A stretch of 64,000 nt of DNA from an uncultured candidate division Zixibacteria bacterium (GCA_937925655.1 CALAMC010000114.1:1-64000), one strand, 5' to 3'; shown: positions 1 through 8,918, counted from the stretch's first letter. Notes: generated from the sequence alone by a model not told the origin. Made by a program: numbers and translations.

Positions 1-249
1 CAGGCTCAACAGCTGCAGGAAATTGTCCGGGAGTTGACAATTATCGTCGAGGGGATGGACAGACGCAGGGATTTTGACACCGTGCACTATCGGTCGGATA
101 ATTCGAGGCAGACGGGTGGAATAACGAGGGTTCAAACAAGCGCTTTGGGAAAAGACAAATCACCAGGAGAGAGTATTAAAAACCAAAATGGAGTAGCCCG
201 AGTGCTCAACAACCAGAGCAAGGAGGTCCCGGAGAAAGTTATCGTTTAA
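1..249 (+). CDS. Methyl-accepting chemotaxis protein, C-terminal end only (partial)
   Basis: The reading frame is open from the first base of the window and stops at 247-249. Its first residues (QAQQLQEIVRELTIIVEG) match the same C-terminal position in the complete chemoreceptor that follows (AEQMQEMVRELTLIVDG), so this is the distal end of a paralogous receptor whose start lies outside the window. The last ~60 residues are hydrophilic and of low complexity, as chemoreceptor tails often are, and no CheR/CheB docking pentapeptide is seen at the end. Tandem chemoreceptor paralogues ahead of a che operon are common. Confidence 0.75.
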   Translation, partial: QAQQLQEIVRELTIIVEGMDRRRDFDTVHYRSDNSRQTGGITRVQTSALGKDKSPGESIKNQNGVARVLNNQSKEVPEKVIV

Positions 250-407
250 TAAGGATAATAAGGCTGTTCTTTAGCCAGTTGCAATAAAAAAATAGCCGAC
301 GCACTTTGTGAGACATTTAGAAAACTTTGAATGACAACCGAGGGCCATGCTCCAATCACCATAGCCCTCCAAACGATATGTTATTAGACAAGTGAAAGGG
401 AGACATC

Positions 408-2063
408 GTGAAAAAACTAAGTTTGAGCTTGAAGTTGATTGGCGGCTTTGTATTAGTGGCACTAATAACTCTAGCCGTCGGATTTATCGGCTGGAAAGGC
501 ATCGGTGATTTTGAAAACGAGTCCGAGTACTTATTGAGTTTGCAGAATTATGAAAAGGACTTGGCCGAGAAAGAAATAGCTCACTTGCTGTGGGCGATAA
601 ATGTCGGTAAATTCCAGGGTGATGAATCGGTTCGTCAATTGAACGTGGAAAAAGACGAACACAAATGCGGATTCGGTCAATGGTACTACGGGGAAAAACG
701 CAAAGAACTGGAAGCAATGGTTCCAGAATTAAGTTCTTTGCTCGCCCGAATTGAAGAACCGCACAAGAGGCTTCATAATTCGGCCATCGACCTGGAGCAT
801 ATTCTTGCAATAGACGGCTCAAGGGATGAAGCGTTGTCGTTTTATAACGACAAAACCAATCAGCATCTGGCCGAGGTCAGAGAAATACTAGGGGATCTTC
901 GTACGACATTGACAAAAGAGGTGCAGGACGCCGACATAAAAGCGAAGGCGGGCGCCGCCCGGGTGGTTTTCATATCGGTGGCCGGTATGATAATCGGGAC
1001 CATATGCTGTCTGGCCTTGGGGATTTTGTTAAGTCTGTCGATTACACGGCCGGTGAATAAAATTATCGATGGATTAAAACTCGGTGCCGAACAGGTGTCA
1101 TCGGCGTCTTCGCAGGTCGCCGGGGCCAGCCAGTCACTGGCCGAAGGCGCGTCGGAGCAGGCTTCGTCGTTGGAAGAAACTTCGTCTTCACTTGAAGAGA
1201 TGGCGAGCATGACCAAACAGAATGCGGAAAATGCCCGTCAGGCTAATATTCTGGCGAGCGACGCGACCGGGGCCGCCGACAAAGCATCAGCGGCAATGGG
1301 TTCTATGTCTGGGGCGATGGAGGGGATCAAGCGATCCTCGGACGAAACCGCCAAAATTATCAAAGTGATCGATGAGATTGCTTTTCAGACGAATCTTTTG
1401 GCACTCAATGCGGCCGTCGAAGCGGCCCGCGCCGGCGAAGCCGGCAAGGGCTTTGCCGTCGTTGCCGAAGAAGTTCGTAATTTGGCCCAGCGCAGTGCCG
1501 AAGCTGCCAAAAATACCAGTGCCTTGATTGAAGAATCGCAGAAAAACGCCGAAAATGGCGTGCGAACGACCAAGGAATTCATGGCCATTCTGGAAGAAAT
1601 CACGACGGGAATCAAAAAGGTTACGGAACTGATTTCAGAAGTTTCTGCGGCCAGTGATGAGCAGGCCGAGGGTATCAATCAGATAAATACTGCCATCGCC
1701 CAAATGGATCAGGTTACCCAGCAGAATGCGGCCAATGCCGAGGAATCATCGTCGGCCAGTGAAGAGTTGGCGGCCCAGGCCGAACAAATGCAGGAAATGG
1801 TTCGCGAATTGACGCTTATAGTCGATGGATTCAAATCGGCTGAATCTTCGACGCAGTCTAGAGATCATGATACGAATTCAGCGCGCGGAGAACGATTATC
1901 GACCCATAAATCGGTTCCGAAATTTGCCAAGGTTCGCAAATTGATGACGGCGTATGCCGGTAAAACGAGCCGCCACGATATTCCGGAAAACTGGGGACGG
2001 ACTTCTGGTGGCAACATTGCGCGCGCTGTCGAAGAAGACAAAGGATCATTGATAGGTGTGTGA
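408..2063 (+). CDS. Methyl-accepting chemotaxis protein with a periplasmic CZB-like zinc-binding region
   Basis: This is a membrane chemoreceptor of 551 residues. It should control a CheA/CheW array that is not encoded in the window. TM1 is at about residues 10-30 and TM2 at about 186-210. Between them lies a stretch with the spacing of a CZB domain: H59 in AHLLW, C87 in HKCGFGQWY, and H119 and H123, the usual His-Cys-His-His zinc ligands. Only a short HAMP-like piece (SITRPVNKIIDGL) follows TM2, and then a long MCP coiled coil with the conserved hairpin tip (AGEAGKGFAVVAEEVRNLAQ). The start is a GTG at 408, chosen because AAAGGGAGA ends five bases upstream and a hydrophobic N-terminus follows. 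CZB domains are best known as cytoplasmic modules, so the placement between the membrane segments is notable. The receptor assignment is secure; the ligand is unknown. Confidence 0.93.
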   Translation: MKKLSLSLKLIGGFVLVALITLAVGFIGWKGIGDFENESEYLLSLQNYEKDLAEKEIAHLLWAINVGKFQGDESVRQLNVEKDEHKCGFGQWYYGEKRKELEAMVPELSSLLARIEEPHKRLHNSAIDLEHILAIDGSRDEALSFYNDKTNQHLAEVREILGDLRTTLTKEVQDADIKAKAGAARVVFISVAGMIIGTICCLALGILLSLSITRPVNKIIDGLKLGAEQVSSASSQVAGASQSLAEGASEQASSLEETSSSLEEMASMTKQNAENARQANILASDATGAADKASAAMGSMSGAMEGIKRSSDETAKIIKVIDEIAFQTNLLALNAAVEAARAGEAGKGFAVVAEEVRNLAQRSAEAAKNTSALIEESQKNAENGVRTTKEFMAILEEITTGIKKVTELISEVSAASDEQAEGINQINTAIAQMDQVTQQNAANAEESSSASEELAAQAEQMQEMVRELTLIVDGFKSAESSTQSRDHDTNSARGERLSTHKSVPKFAKVRKLMTAYAGKTSRHDIPENWGRTSGGNIARAVEEDKGSLIGV

Positions 2064-2151
2064 GCTGATTTTGGCCGGAGGCGGCCAAAACCGGCAACGA
2101 CCCGGATTGGGGCATATTCAGCCGACATATGCCCCGATAAAATGAACACGT

Positions 2152-3591
2152 ATGGCTGATTTTGAAGAAAATAAGGGAAACGATGCCGGGTCTCGGATTG
2201 ACCTGAATGTGTCGGAAGATAAGATGATCGTGTATCTGACCTGTCAGGCTGATGCCGTTCAGTCCGATAGTTTCGCGGCAGATCTGAAATTGCAGCTGGA
2301 GAAAATTAAAGTGACGGCGGCAATTGATGACGCGCATATCGGCGAGGCGAAAGCGCAAGCGGCCTCGGCGGGACAGCTGGTTAATTTTCCCATAGTCAGG
2401 GGTGTCGCCCCGGTTATGTCCATCAACGGCCGACTGGAATGGACCGGCGACTATTTTGCCGAAGGCTATTATATAGACCCGGTGACCCATAGAATTGATT
2501 TTCATCAGAAAGTGGAAAACCGGGCCGTCGAGAAAGGTCAGCTTCTGGTAAAAGTGATTCCGGCCGTGGCGGGAAAGGACGGGCGCGATGTTTTTGGCGC
2601 GGCGATAAAGGTGGCGCCGGCGGTGGCCGCCCGCCTGCGGGGAGGGCCCCATGTCGTATGGGATGAGGAAGCCGGGGGTTATCGAGCCGTGTGCGACGGC
2701 CGGGTGCGCCTGGTCGGCGAGTCGCTGGATGTGGACGAGATTATGCATATTCGCGGCGATGTCGGCAAAGATACCGGGAATATCAGCCACAATGGTCAGC
2801 TGGTGATAGACGGAAATGTGGAATCGGAATTTAAAATCGAGGCGACGGGAAATATCGAAGTCAAGGGTTTGATATACGCCAGCGATATAATTTGCGGCGG
2901 CAATCTGGTTGCCCGGGGCGGGATAAACGAAAATATCAACAAGCGCATTTCTGTCAAAGGTGATATCATCACGAAATATATCATGAATGCGACCGTCGAG
3001 TGCAGCGGGAATATCAACGTGCAGGCCGAGATATTTCAATCAAATATAAGATGTAGCGGGGAGGTCAATTGCAGCGAGGGACGGATTGTCGGCGGTGAAA
3101 TTTATGGTGTGAAGGGTATCACGGCTGGAGAAACAGGTTCCAAGGGCAATGTCAAAACGTCTCTGGTAGTGGGTGTCGACAGTTCTCTGCTAAATGAAAT
3201 CAAGAATCATACCGATATCATTGATAGGCAAAAGGATATTATTAAGAAATTAACGGCGGTTCATAAGAGGTTAAAATCAAGCTGGGCGGCTTTGACTCCC
3301 GCCCAGAAAGAGGGGATGACCGAAATGAGCTTTAAAATCGCCGAAGCCGAGGAAGATATTCTGGAGCGAGAAGAAAAATCCAAGGAATTAAGAAAGCAGG
3401 CATACGCCAATCGGGATGCCCGTATCATAATCATGCAGATGGTGTATCCGGGAGCCGCTTTAAGGGTGGCCGATACGCAGACGGGTATTTCCGAAACCCT
3501 GCTCGGCCCCGTGGTCGTTTATCAGGACAGGGTAAGCCGGCAGTTGGCCATGTCTTCGGAACTCGCCAATAAAGCAGAGGAAGTTTCATGA
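2152..3591 (+). CDS. FapA family protein (DUF342)
   Basis: This 479-residue protein matches the FapA/DUF342 family. Its middle part (about residues 200-340) is a run of short beta-strand repeats with glycine turns (GNVESEF, GNIEVKG, GGNLVARGG, GDIITKY, GNINVQA), the right-handed beta-helix typical of the family. A charged coiled coil of about 80 residues and a short beta tail follow. Some family members influence flagellar assembly or polar placement and others have no known role. The stop overlaps the next gene's ATG, so it belongs to the chemotaxis operon. There is no signal peptide, so it is probably cytoplasmic. Family assignment is firm; function is inferred only from context. Confidence 0.85.
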   Translation: MADFEENKGNDAGSRIDLNVSEDKMIVYLTCQADAVQSDSFAADLKLQLEKIKVTAAIDDAHIGEAKAQAASAGQLVNFPIVRGVAPVMSINGRLEWTGDYFAEGYYIDPVTHRIDFHQKVENRAVEKGQLLVKVIPAVAGKDGRDVFGAAIKVAPAVAARLRGGPHVVWDEEAGGYRAVCDGRVRLVGESLDVDEIMHIRGDVGKDTGNISHNGQLVIDGNVESEFKIEATGNIEVKGLIYASDIICGGNLVARGGINENINKRISVKGDIITKYIMNATVECSGNINVQAEIFQSNIRCSGEVNCSEGRIVGGEIYGVKGITAGETGSKGNVKTSLVVGVDSSLLNEIKNHTDIIDRQKDIIKKLTAVHKRLKSSWAALTPAQKEGMTEMSFKIAEAEEDILEREEKSKELRKQAYANRDARIIIMQMVYPGAALRVADTQTGISETLLGPVVVYQDRVSRQLAMSSELANKAEEVS

Positions 3592-4094
3592 AAGCAGAAA
3601 ACATCAACCCGTTCGTGGAATCCGTCGCAGAGACTTTCGAAAATATGCTCGATTGTCCGGTCGTTACGAAGAAGCCGATAATGGACAAGGATGAAAGTGG
3701 CAGTCCCGATATTATCGGCCTGATAGGGCTGTCCGGCACGGCTCAAGGGATTGTCGCCTTAAGGTTGCCGGTCAGGACGGCCCTGGCGGTAATCAGCAGG
3801 ATGGTTGGAGTAGAATTTCGAGGCGTCGATTCCTCCATCATCGACGGCGTGGGCGAATTGGTCAACATTATCGCCGGCAATGCCAAAGCGAAATTTCAGG
3901 GCCATGCCATCGCCTTAAGTCTTCCCACCGTCGTCAGAGGCAGTATTTATCGGCTGACCAATCTCGGCGATACGGTCTGGCTGACCATCCCGTTTGAAAG
4001 CTCCCTGGGAGAATTTTCGCTTTCGGTATGCTTCAAGGCGGGCGAGCAATCATCCAAAAAGGAGGCCATTCATGCAAGTGCTAATAGTCGATGA
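3588..4094 (+). CDS. CheX/CheC-like chemotaxis protein (first copy)
   Basis: This 168-residue protein resembles the CheX/CheC phosphatase fold: an N-terminal helix (NPFVESVAETFENML), a central strand pair with a GLSGTAQG turn, and a helix with the family signature around GVGELVNIIAGNAKAKF, where E and N are the catalytic pair of CheX-type CheY-P phosphatases. It overlaps the FapA-like gene by four bases, and its own end overlaps the next CheY gene, so the phosphatase and its likely CheY substrate are translationally coupled. A second CheX-CheY pair occurs 3 kb downstream in the opposite order. Confidence 0.82.
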   Translation: MKAENINPFVESVAETFENMLDCPVVTKKPIMDKDESGSPDIIGLIGLSGTAQGIVALRLPVRTALAVISRMVGVEFRGVDSSIIDGVGELVNIIAGNAKAKFQGHAIALSLPTVVRGSIYRLTNLGDTVWLTIPFESSLGEFSLSVCFKAGEQSSKKEAIHASANSR

Positions 4095-4440
4095 TTCGCA
4101 AATTATGCGCAAGATTATTTCGACCGCCCTTAAAAAGCTCGGGGTTAACGATACAATCGAGGCCTCCAACGGCAAGGAAGCCTTGGATATGGTGGCCAAG
4201 GAAACCAATATCGGGCTGGTTCTTATGGACTGGAATATGCCGGTTATGACCGGTATCGACGCCGTTAAAAAGATGCGCGCCGACGGGAGCAAGGTCCCGG
4301 TGGTCATGGTAACGACCGAAGCCGAGAAGGAAAGGGTTATCGAGGCGATAAAATCCGGGGCCAACGATTATCTCATCAAACCGTTCAATCCCAAGGATAT
4401 TCAGACGAAACTGGAAAAGTTTCTACAGGCCGTAAAGTAA
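4072..4440 (+). CDS. CheY-like single-domain response regulator (first copy)
   Basis: This is a stand-alone receiver domain of 122 residues. The acidic pair is in VDDSQ, the phospho-acceptor is D53 in LMDWNMP, and the conserved Thr and Lys are in MVTTEAE and LIKPF. The ATG at 4072 is chosen over an upstream in-frame start at 3994 because AAAAAGGAGG sits just before it and the receiver fold begins directly with MQVLIVDD. The 5' end overlaps the CheX-like gene by 23 bases. It is the likely output protein for the flagellar motor or another effector in this operon. Confidence 0.92.
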   Translation: MQVLIVDDSQIMRKIISTALKKLGVNDTIEASNGKEALDMVAKETNIGLVLMDWNMPVMTGIDAVKKMRADGSKVPVVMVTTEAEKERVIEAIKSGANDYLIKPFNPKDIQTKLEKFLQAVK

Positions 4441-4441
4441 T

Positions 4442-5308
4442 ATGAAATTACTGAAGGATAAAAAGGGGGACTGCGGGGAGGCGTCGGGGTTTTGTGTCCG
4501 CAATATGAAGGACGTGACTTTTGACCGAATACGGGATATCGTCTACGAGAAAAGCGGCATAACGCTCGGCGATAACAAGCAGGCCCTGGTTCGGTCGCGA
4601 ATCGCCAAGCGCATGCGTTCTTTACGTATTCCGGATTACGATGATTACGTCGATTATGTACTGCGCGATACGAGCGGTGATGAAATTCAACACATGCTTG
4701 ACGCCATTTCCACCAACGTGACGAGTTTCTACCGGGAGCCCACGCATTTCGATTTTATGCGGAATATTATAAAGGAATGGTTGAATCGCGGTCATCGCTC
4801 GCTGCGTTTCTGGTCGGCGGCGTCCTCCACCGGAGAAGAGCCGTACACCATGGCAATCGAGACACTGGAGACGATCGGTAATCGCAAAATCGACGTCAAG
4901 ATTCTGGCCACCGATATTTCTTCGAAAGTCCTGCAGATATCCATGGTCGGAGACTATATCGAGGACAGGGTGCGACCGGTCCCCGATGACTTACGGGCGA
5001 AGTACTTCATTCAGAGAAGGGAAAACGGCGAAACGATATACTCGGTGAACAAGCGCCTTCGTAACCTGGTAATTTTCCGTCAGTTCAATTTATCCTCGCC
5101 GCCGTTTCCGATCCGGAATCCGATCGATATCATATTTTGCCGTAACGTCATGATTTATTTCGACCGAAGCGTCCGTATGGGAATGGTCAAGGAGTTTCAG
5201 CGGGCATTAAGGCCGGGCGGGTATCTGATAGTAGGTCACGCAGAAAGCATCACCGGTCTTTCCAACGGCTTCAAGTGTATTAAACCGTCCATTTATTTGA
5301 GGACCTAG
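4442..5308 (+). CDS. cheR: CheR, chemotaxis receptor glutamate methyltransferase
   Basis: This protein uses S-adenosylmethionine to methylate glutamates on chemoreceptors, setting adaptation together with CheB and CheD. Its 288 residues show the CheR N-terminal helical domain, the TNVTSFYRE segment, the SAM-binding SAASSTGEEPYTMA motif, and the IIFCRNVMIYFD motif near the C-terminus. The start at 4442 lies one base after the preceding stop. An in-frame ATG at 4505 (MKDVTFDRIRD) fits the family N-terminus better and could be the true start, since the first 21 residues look like an unaligned extension. No strong ribosome site decides between them. Confidence 0.93.
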   Translation: MKLLKDKKGDCGEASGFCVRNMKDVTFDRIRDIVYEKSGITLGDNKQALVRSRIAKRMRSLRIPDYDDYVDYVLRDTSGDEIQHMLDAISTNVTSFYREPTHFDFMRNIIKEWLNRGHRSLRFWSAASSTGEEPYTMAIETLETIGNRKIDVKILATDISSKVLQISMVGDYIEDRVRPVPDDLRAKYFIQRRENGETIYSVNKRLRNLVIFRQFNLSSPPFPIRNPIDIIFCRNVMIYFDRSVRMGMVKEFQRALRPGGYLIVGHAESITGLSNGFKCIKPSIYLRT

Positions 5309-5312
5309 TCCC

Positions 5313-5792
5313 ATGGCTGTGCACGTGGTCGGCATTTCCGATTTTCGGACATCGAGCAATCCCGATGATATTATTATAACTTATTCACTGGGCTCATGCA
5401 TCGGAATGACGGTCTATGACCCGGCGACGCGGGTGGGGGGGATGATCCATTATATGCTTCCCCTATCCAAGATATCGCCCGACAAAGCCCTGGTCAAGCC
5501 CGCCATGTTTGCCGATACCGGGGTTCCGGAATTGCTGAAAAAGGTTCTGGAATTGGGTGCGTCCAAGAGCCGCCTGGTGGTCAAAGTCGCGGGCGGTTCA
5601 CAGCTTATGGATCAACATAAAGTTTTCAATATCGGCGAGAGGAATTTTCTGATTCTGCGTAAAATCCTCTGGAAGAATAATATCCTGATAAAAGCGGCCG
5701 ACGTGGGCGGTGTGATTTCCAGAACTGTCCGATTTGAACTGGGAACCGGAAAGGTTACGATAAAATCCTCGAAAGGGGAGGTGGAATTATGA
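5313..5792 (+). CDS. cheD: CheD, chemoreceptor glutamine deamidase
   Basis: This 159-residue protein has the CheD signature: the catalytic Cys in YSLGSCIGMTVYD and the catalytic His in GGMIHYMLP, with the conserved VKVAGGSQL and NIGERN segments downstream. CheD converts specific receptor glutamines to glutamates and, in CheC-type systems, binds CheC/CheX-family phosphatases. Its presence beside two CheX-like genes suggests that adaptation here follows the CheC/CheD style seen in Bacillus and Thermotoga rather than the simpler E. coli one. It overlaps the next gene by four bases. Confidence 0.93.
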   Translation: MAVHVVGISDFRTSSNPDDIIITYSLGSCIGMTVYDPATRVGGMIHYMLPLSKISPDKALVKPAMFADTGVPELLKKVLELGASKSRLVVKVAGGSQLMDQHKVFNIGERNFLILRKILWKNNILIKAADVGGVISRTVRFELGTGKVTIKSSKGEVEL

Positions 5793-6670
5793 ACCTGAAA
5801 GATAAGATAACCGCGAAAATATCCTCCTTTCCGACCCTGCCGGTTATGGTCAGCAAGTTATTGCATGTTATCAATGAACCTGATGCGGGTGCGGCCGACG
5901 TGGCCAAAATCATTCAGTATGATCCGGCGCTGACGGCCAATGTTCTCAAGGCCGCCAATTCAGCCTTTCTCGGGTTTCGTAGTCCGGTGAATTCGATTTC
6001 CGAGGCGTCTTTTCGGCTGGGAACCAAATGGATATATCAAATCGCCGTTTCATCGTTAATCTTTTCCAATATGAAAAAGCCGGTGGCCGGCTATGACCTC
6101 GGCGAGGAAAAGTTGTGGAAGCACTCGTTGTCGGTGGCTTTGATGTCGGAGGCATTGTGCACTCTTCTGCGGATCCGTGACGTCGGCATTATTTATACCG
6201 CGGCATTGCTTCACGATATGGGCAAAATAGTCCTCGGTGAGCATCTGGTCGATCATTTAGGCGAAATCCAGTCGATCGTCGACGAACAGGAAATCCCCTT
6301 TGAAAAGGCCGAAGACAAAATCATGGGCATAGACCATGCCGAACTGGGGGCGCTTATCGCGGAACGCTGGCGTTTCCCGGATACGATAATCGATTGCATC
6401 AGGTGGCATCATAACCCGGACGATGCTCCACAAATCTCCAATGCTCTCGATATCGTGCACATAGCAGATTCGATGTCGCTGATGGAGGGATTCGGGTATG
6501 GTCGCGATGAGCTTCAATATCGCATGAGTGAGCAGGCTGTCGCGAGGGTTAATGCCACTTCGGCCATTCTGGAGCTGGCCTTGAGCAAGACCATCTTAAC
6601 CATGGAAGATATAGAAAACATTGTTAAAGATATGCCAACGGAAAATAGCGGACGGGAGGTAAAAACATAA
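5789..6670 (+). CDS. HDOD domain protein
   Basis: This 293-residue protein is almost entirely one HDOD domain. It opens with SSFPTLPVMVSKLLHVINEPDAG and continues through IIQYDPALTANVLKAANSAFLG, features that define the family. A partial HD-like motif (ALLHDMGKIVLGEH, later RWHHNPDD) is present, but HDOD proteins generally lack phosphohydrolase activity. HDOD proteins are thought to act as scaffolds or signalling hubs in bacterial motility and c-di-GMP circuits. It sits between cheD and a cheY, with ATGA overlap on the 5' side and a one-base TAATG overlap on the 3' side, so its role is probably in the same pathway. Confidence 0.88.
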   Translation: MNLKDKITAKISSFPTLPVMVSKLLHVINEPDAGAADVAKIIQYDPALTANVLKAANSAFLGFRSPVNSISEASFRLGTKWIYQIAVSSLIFSNMKKPVAGYDLGEEKLWKHSLSVALMSEALCTLLRIRDVGIIYTAALLHDMGKIVLGEHLVDHLGEIQSIVDEQEIPFEKAEDKIMGIDHAELGALIAERWRFPDTIIDCIRWHHNPDDAPQISNALDIVHIADSMSLMEGFGYGRDELQYRMSEQAVARVNATSAILELALSKTILTMEDIENIVKDMPTENSGREVKT

Positions 6671-7083
6671 TGGCCTATAATATTCTATTGGTCGATGACT
6701 CGAAAACGATTCGGTCAATTCTGACCAAGACTTTGTCTTTGACATCGTTGCCGATCAATAAGATATTCGAGGCGGGTAACGGTCAGGAGGCGTTGGAGTG
6801 TCTTCATACCAACTGGATAGACCTGGTGCTGACCGATTTAAATATGCCGGTCATGGGGGGAATCGAACTGGTCAACACCATGACGGCCGATGACCTTCTT
6901 AAAGATATTCCCGTTATCGTCGTATCCACCGACGCGAGCGAGACCCGAATCGAACAGCTTAAAGGCAAAGGCGTCAGAGAATATATAAGAAAGCCGTTCA
7001 CTCCCGAAAATATCGGTGAGATTATAGAAAAAATTCTGGAGGTTGCCAATGATAGATCAAAATCGCAGGGAATCGCTAAGTGA
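6670..7083 (+). CDS. CheY-like single-domain response regulator (second copy)
   Basis: This is a stand-alone receiver of 137 residues with the acidic pair in LLVDDSKT, phospho-acceptor D56 in VLTDLNMPVMGG, the conserved Ser/Thr in VVSTDASE and Lys in IRKPFTPENI. It starts within the stop codon of the HDOD gene (TAATG). It is clearly diverged from the first CheY in this operon, so the two are not a recent duplication. Its tail overlaps the following CheX-like gene, again pairing a CheY with a CheX. Confidence 0.9.
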   Translation: MAYNILLVDDSKTIRSILTKTLSLTSLPINKIFEAGNGQEALECLHTNWIDLVLTDLNMPVMGGIELVNTMTADDLLKDIPVIVVSTDASETRIEQLKGKGVREYIRKPFTPENIGEIIEKILEVANDRSKSQGIAK

Positions 7084-7528
7084 GATAGTCGTCAAAGTTT
7101 TCGAGCAAACGGCCTTTCTCTTTCTCGAACCGGCGGACCTGGCGGGCGGAATCAGTTTTGACGATCTGGAACTGGTTCACGTGCAAATATCGTTTTCGGG
7201 CGATGCCGAGGGAGAAGTCTCCATCGTGATGCCGCTTGACATGTGCCGGGAATTATCGTCGAATATTCTTGGGGAAGACATATCAGGGGCCGACCGTGAT
7301 AAATGCCTGGACGCCGTCAAGGAGATGCTAAATATCATCACCGGGCAACTTCTGACGAAGCTTTTTGGCCATAAGGCTCTGTTCAATCTTTCGGCGCCGC
7401 AGGTGACGGAACTTAACCGGGAAGAATTTTTCTCCACCATCGAGCAGAAGGATTATTCATGCCATTTGGCCGAGAATTCTCCGGTTATAACCACTCTTAT
7501 GATAAAAGCAGGGGCTTATGAGCATTAA
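7049..7528 (+). CDS. CheX/CheC-like chemotaxis protein (second copy)
   Basis: This 159-residue protein is similar in layout to the first CheX-like protein: an N-terminal helix (EIVVKVFEQTAFLFLEP), a strand with SFSGDAEGEVSIVMP, and a helix with DAVKEMLNIITGQLLTKLFG that carries the Glu and Asn of the CheX/CheC signature. The ATG at 7049 is chosen over the TTG at 7043 because GGAGG at 7038-7042 is correctly spaced from it. The product probably dephosphorylates the preceding CheY or its sibling. Overlaps on both sides (35 bases upstream, 11 bases downstream) indicate translational coupling. Confidence 0.8.
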   Translation: MIDQNRRESLSEIVVKVFEQTAFLFLEPADLAGGISFDDLELVHVQISFSGDAEGEVSIVMPLDMCRELSSNILGEDISGADRDKCLDAVKEMLNIITGQLLTKLFGHKALFNLSAPQVTELNREEFFSTIEQKDYSCHLAENSPVITTLMIKAGAYEH

Positions 7529-8540
7529 AGTACTGGTGGTTGATGATTCCGCGGTGGTGCGAAAAATATTTTCCACCGAGTTGGGTCGTGATCCCATGAT
7601 CGAAGTTGTCGGAACCGCTCCCGATCCGTATATCGCGCGCGATAAAATAGTCGAACTTAAGCCCGATGTCCTGACGCTGGATATAGAAATGCCGCGCATG
7701 GACGGGTTGACATTTTTACGGCGGTTGATGAAGCATTACCCGGTCCCCACCGTCGTCGTATCTTCCCTGACGCCGAAGGGCGGGGAACTGGCGATGGAGG
7801 CGCTTGAATCGGGTGCCGTCGACGTCATGTGCAAACCGGGAACGGCCTATTCCGTGGGAGACATGTCCGTGGAATTGATTGAAAAGATCAAGGCCGCCTC
7901 GCAGGTCAAGCTGACCAAACAAACCGGCCCGATCGGCAGTCAGGCACATGGCCCGAAACTGGCTCTGGCCAAAACCACCAACAAAGTTCTGGCCATCGGC
8001 GCTTCAACCGGAGGGACGCAGGCTATTCAGGCGATATTATCGGTATTGCCGGCCAACACGGCCGGAACCGTCATCGTCCAGCATATGCCGGAAAATTTTA
8101 CCAAATCTTTCGCCAATCGGCTAAATGAGATATGCGAGCTTGAGGTGGCGGAGGCCAAGGATGGCGAATCGGTCGTCCCGGGCAAGGTTTTGATTGCCCC
8201 CGGCAATTATCACATGACCCTTAATCGCTCCGGGGCCAATTATTATGTCAGAGTCAGTACCGGGCCTCTGGTCAATCGCCATCGCCCGTCGGTGGAGGTT
8301 CTTTTCAAATCGGTCGCTAAATATGCCGGTTCCAACAGTGTCGGAGTAATATTGACCGGTATGGGTGCCGACGGTGCGGAAGGGATGCTGGATATGAAAA
8401 ACAGCGGGGCATACACGATCGCGCAGGATGAAGCCAGCTCGGTGGTTTTCGGAATGCCCAAAGAAGCGATTAAAATGGGGGCGATTGAGAAAGTGGCTTC
8501 GCTGGAGAAAATCCCTTCGGAAATTCTTGCACATCTTTAG
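7518..8540 (+). CDS. cheB: CheB, protein-glutamate methylesterase
   Basis: This 340-residue protein has an N-terminal receiver domain (phospho-acceptor D55 in VLTLDIEMPRMDG) and a C-terminal methylesterase domain. The catalytic Ser is in AIGASTGGTQAI, the His in VIVQHMPENFT, and the Asp in TGMGADGAEGM. It removes methyl groups from chemoreceptors, opposing CheR. It is the last gene of the chemotaxis run; the next 378 bases carry no gene. The assignment is secure. Confidence 0.96.
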   Translation: MSIKVLVVDDSAVVRKIFSTELGRDPMIEVVGTAPDPYIARDKIVELKPDVLTLDIEMPRMDGLTFLRRLMKHYPVPTVVVSSLTPKGGELAMEALESGAVDVMCKPGTAYSVGDMSVELIEKIKAASQVKLTKQTGPIGSQAHGPKLALAKTTNKVLAIGASTGGTQAIQAILSVLPANTAGTVIVQHMPENFTKSFANRLNEICELEVAEAKDGESVVPGKVLIAPGNYHMTLNRSGANYYVRVSTGPLVNRHRPSVEVLFKSVAKYAGSNSVGVILTGMGADGAEGMLDMKNSGAYTIAQDEASSVVFGMPKEAIKMGAIEKVASLEKIPSEILAHL

Positions 8541-8918
8541 CATTTTGACAATAATTTAGATTCACTGATTCAAAAGTCGCCACCGGGGCGGACGCGTGAA
8601 TTCAATTGAGCCATGGCTAATCTTGACGGGGGTCAAGGGCTATTGAAATTAAGTCTTTTGGGCTCCCGGCCGCATTTGGGGCGTTGGCGCTTTGAGTTCT
8701 GCGCACGGTTGCCACGATTTTTCCTCACAACGGTATCCTTTTGTCACGGTTGAATTTGACGGCAATTTGCCGATATTAGTATAAATAACGGGGCCTGTTA
8801 ATTCTGATGTGGTTCTATGACGAGCACCTTTGGTCTGTATCAGAAAATAACCGCAGGGGCACGTGCGATCAGGGCCGAACACCAATAACGAACAAAAGCG
8901 GATGGGTAGCTTGTCAGC
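8541..8918. other. Intergenic region between cheB and the hybrid kinase
   Basis: These 378 bases contain no convincing reading frame; the one open stretch on the minus strand (8649-8885) has no homology I recognise and no ribosome site. A possible promoter is listed separately at 8756. A weak GC-rich hairpin near 8578-8597 (GTCGCC...GGGCGGAC) lacks a T-run and is not called as a terminator. Confidence 0.6.
8756..8786 (+). promoter_or_regulatory. Possible sigma-70 promoter for the hybrid kinase
   Basis: TTGACG at 8756-8761 and TATAAAT at 8780-8786 are separated by 18 bases. This would give a leader of about 125 bases before the kinase ATG. It is the best match in the intergenic region but remains a prediction by eye. 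Confidence 0.35.

Noticed and set aside
340..369. Inverted repeat GAGGGC...GCCCTC before the chemoreceptor
   Set aside because: The stem is only six bases with an 18-base loop and no T-run, so neither a terminator nor an operator can be supported.
1858..3039. 393-codon open frame on the minus strand
   Set aside because: It is antisense to the FapA-like gene and the end of the chemoreceptor, has no recognisable domain, and its composition reflects the opposite strand.
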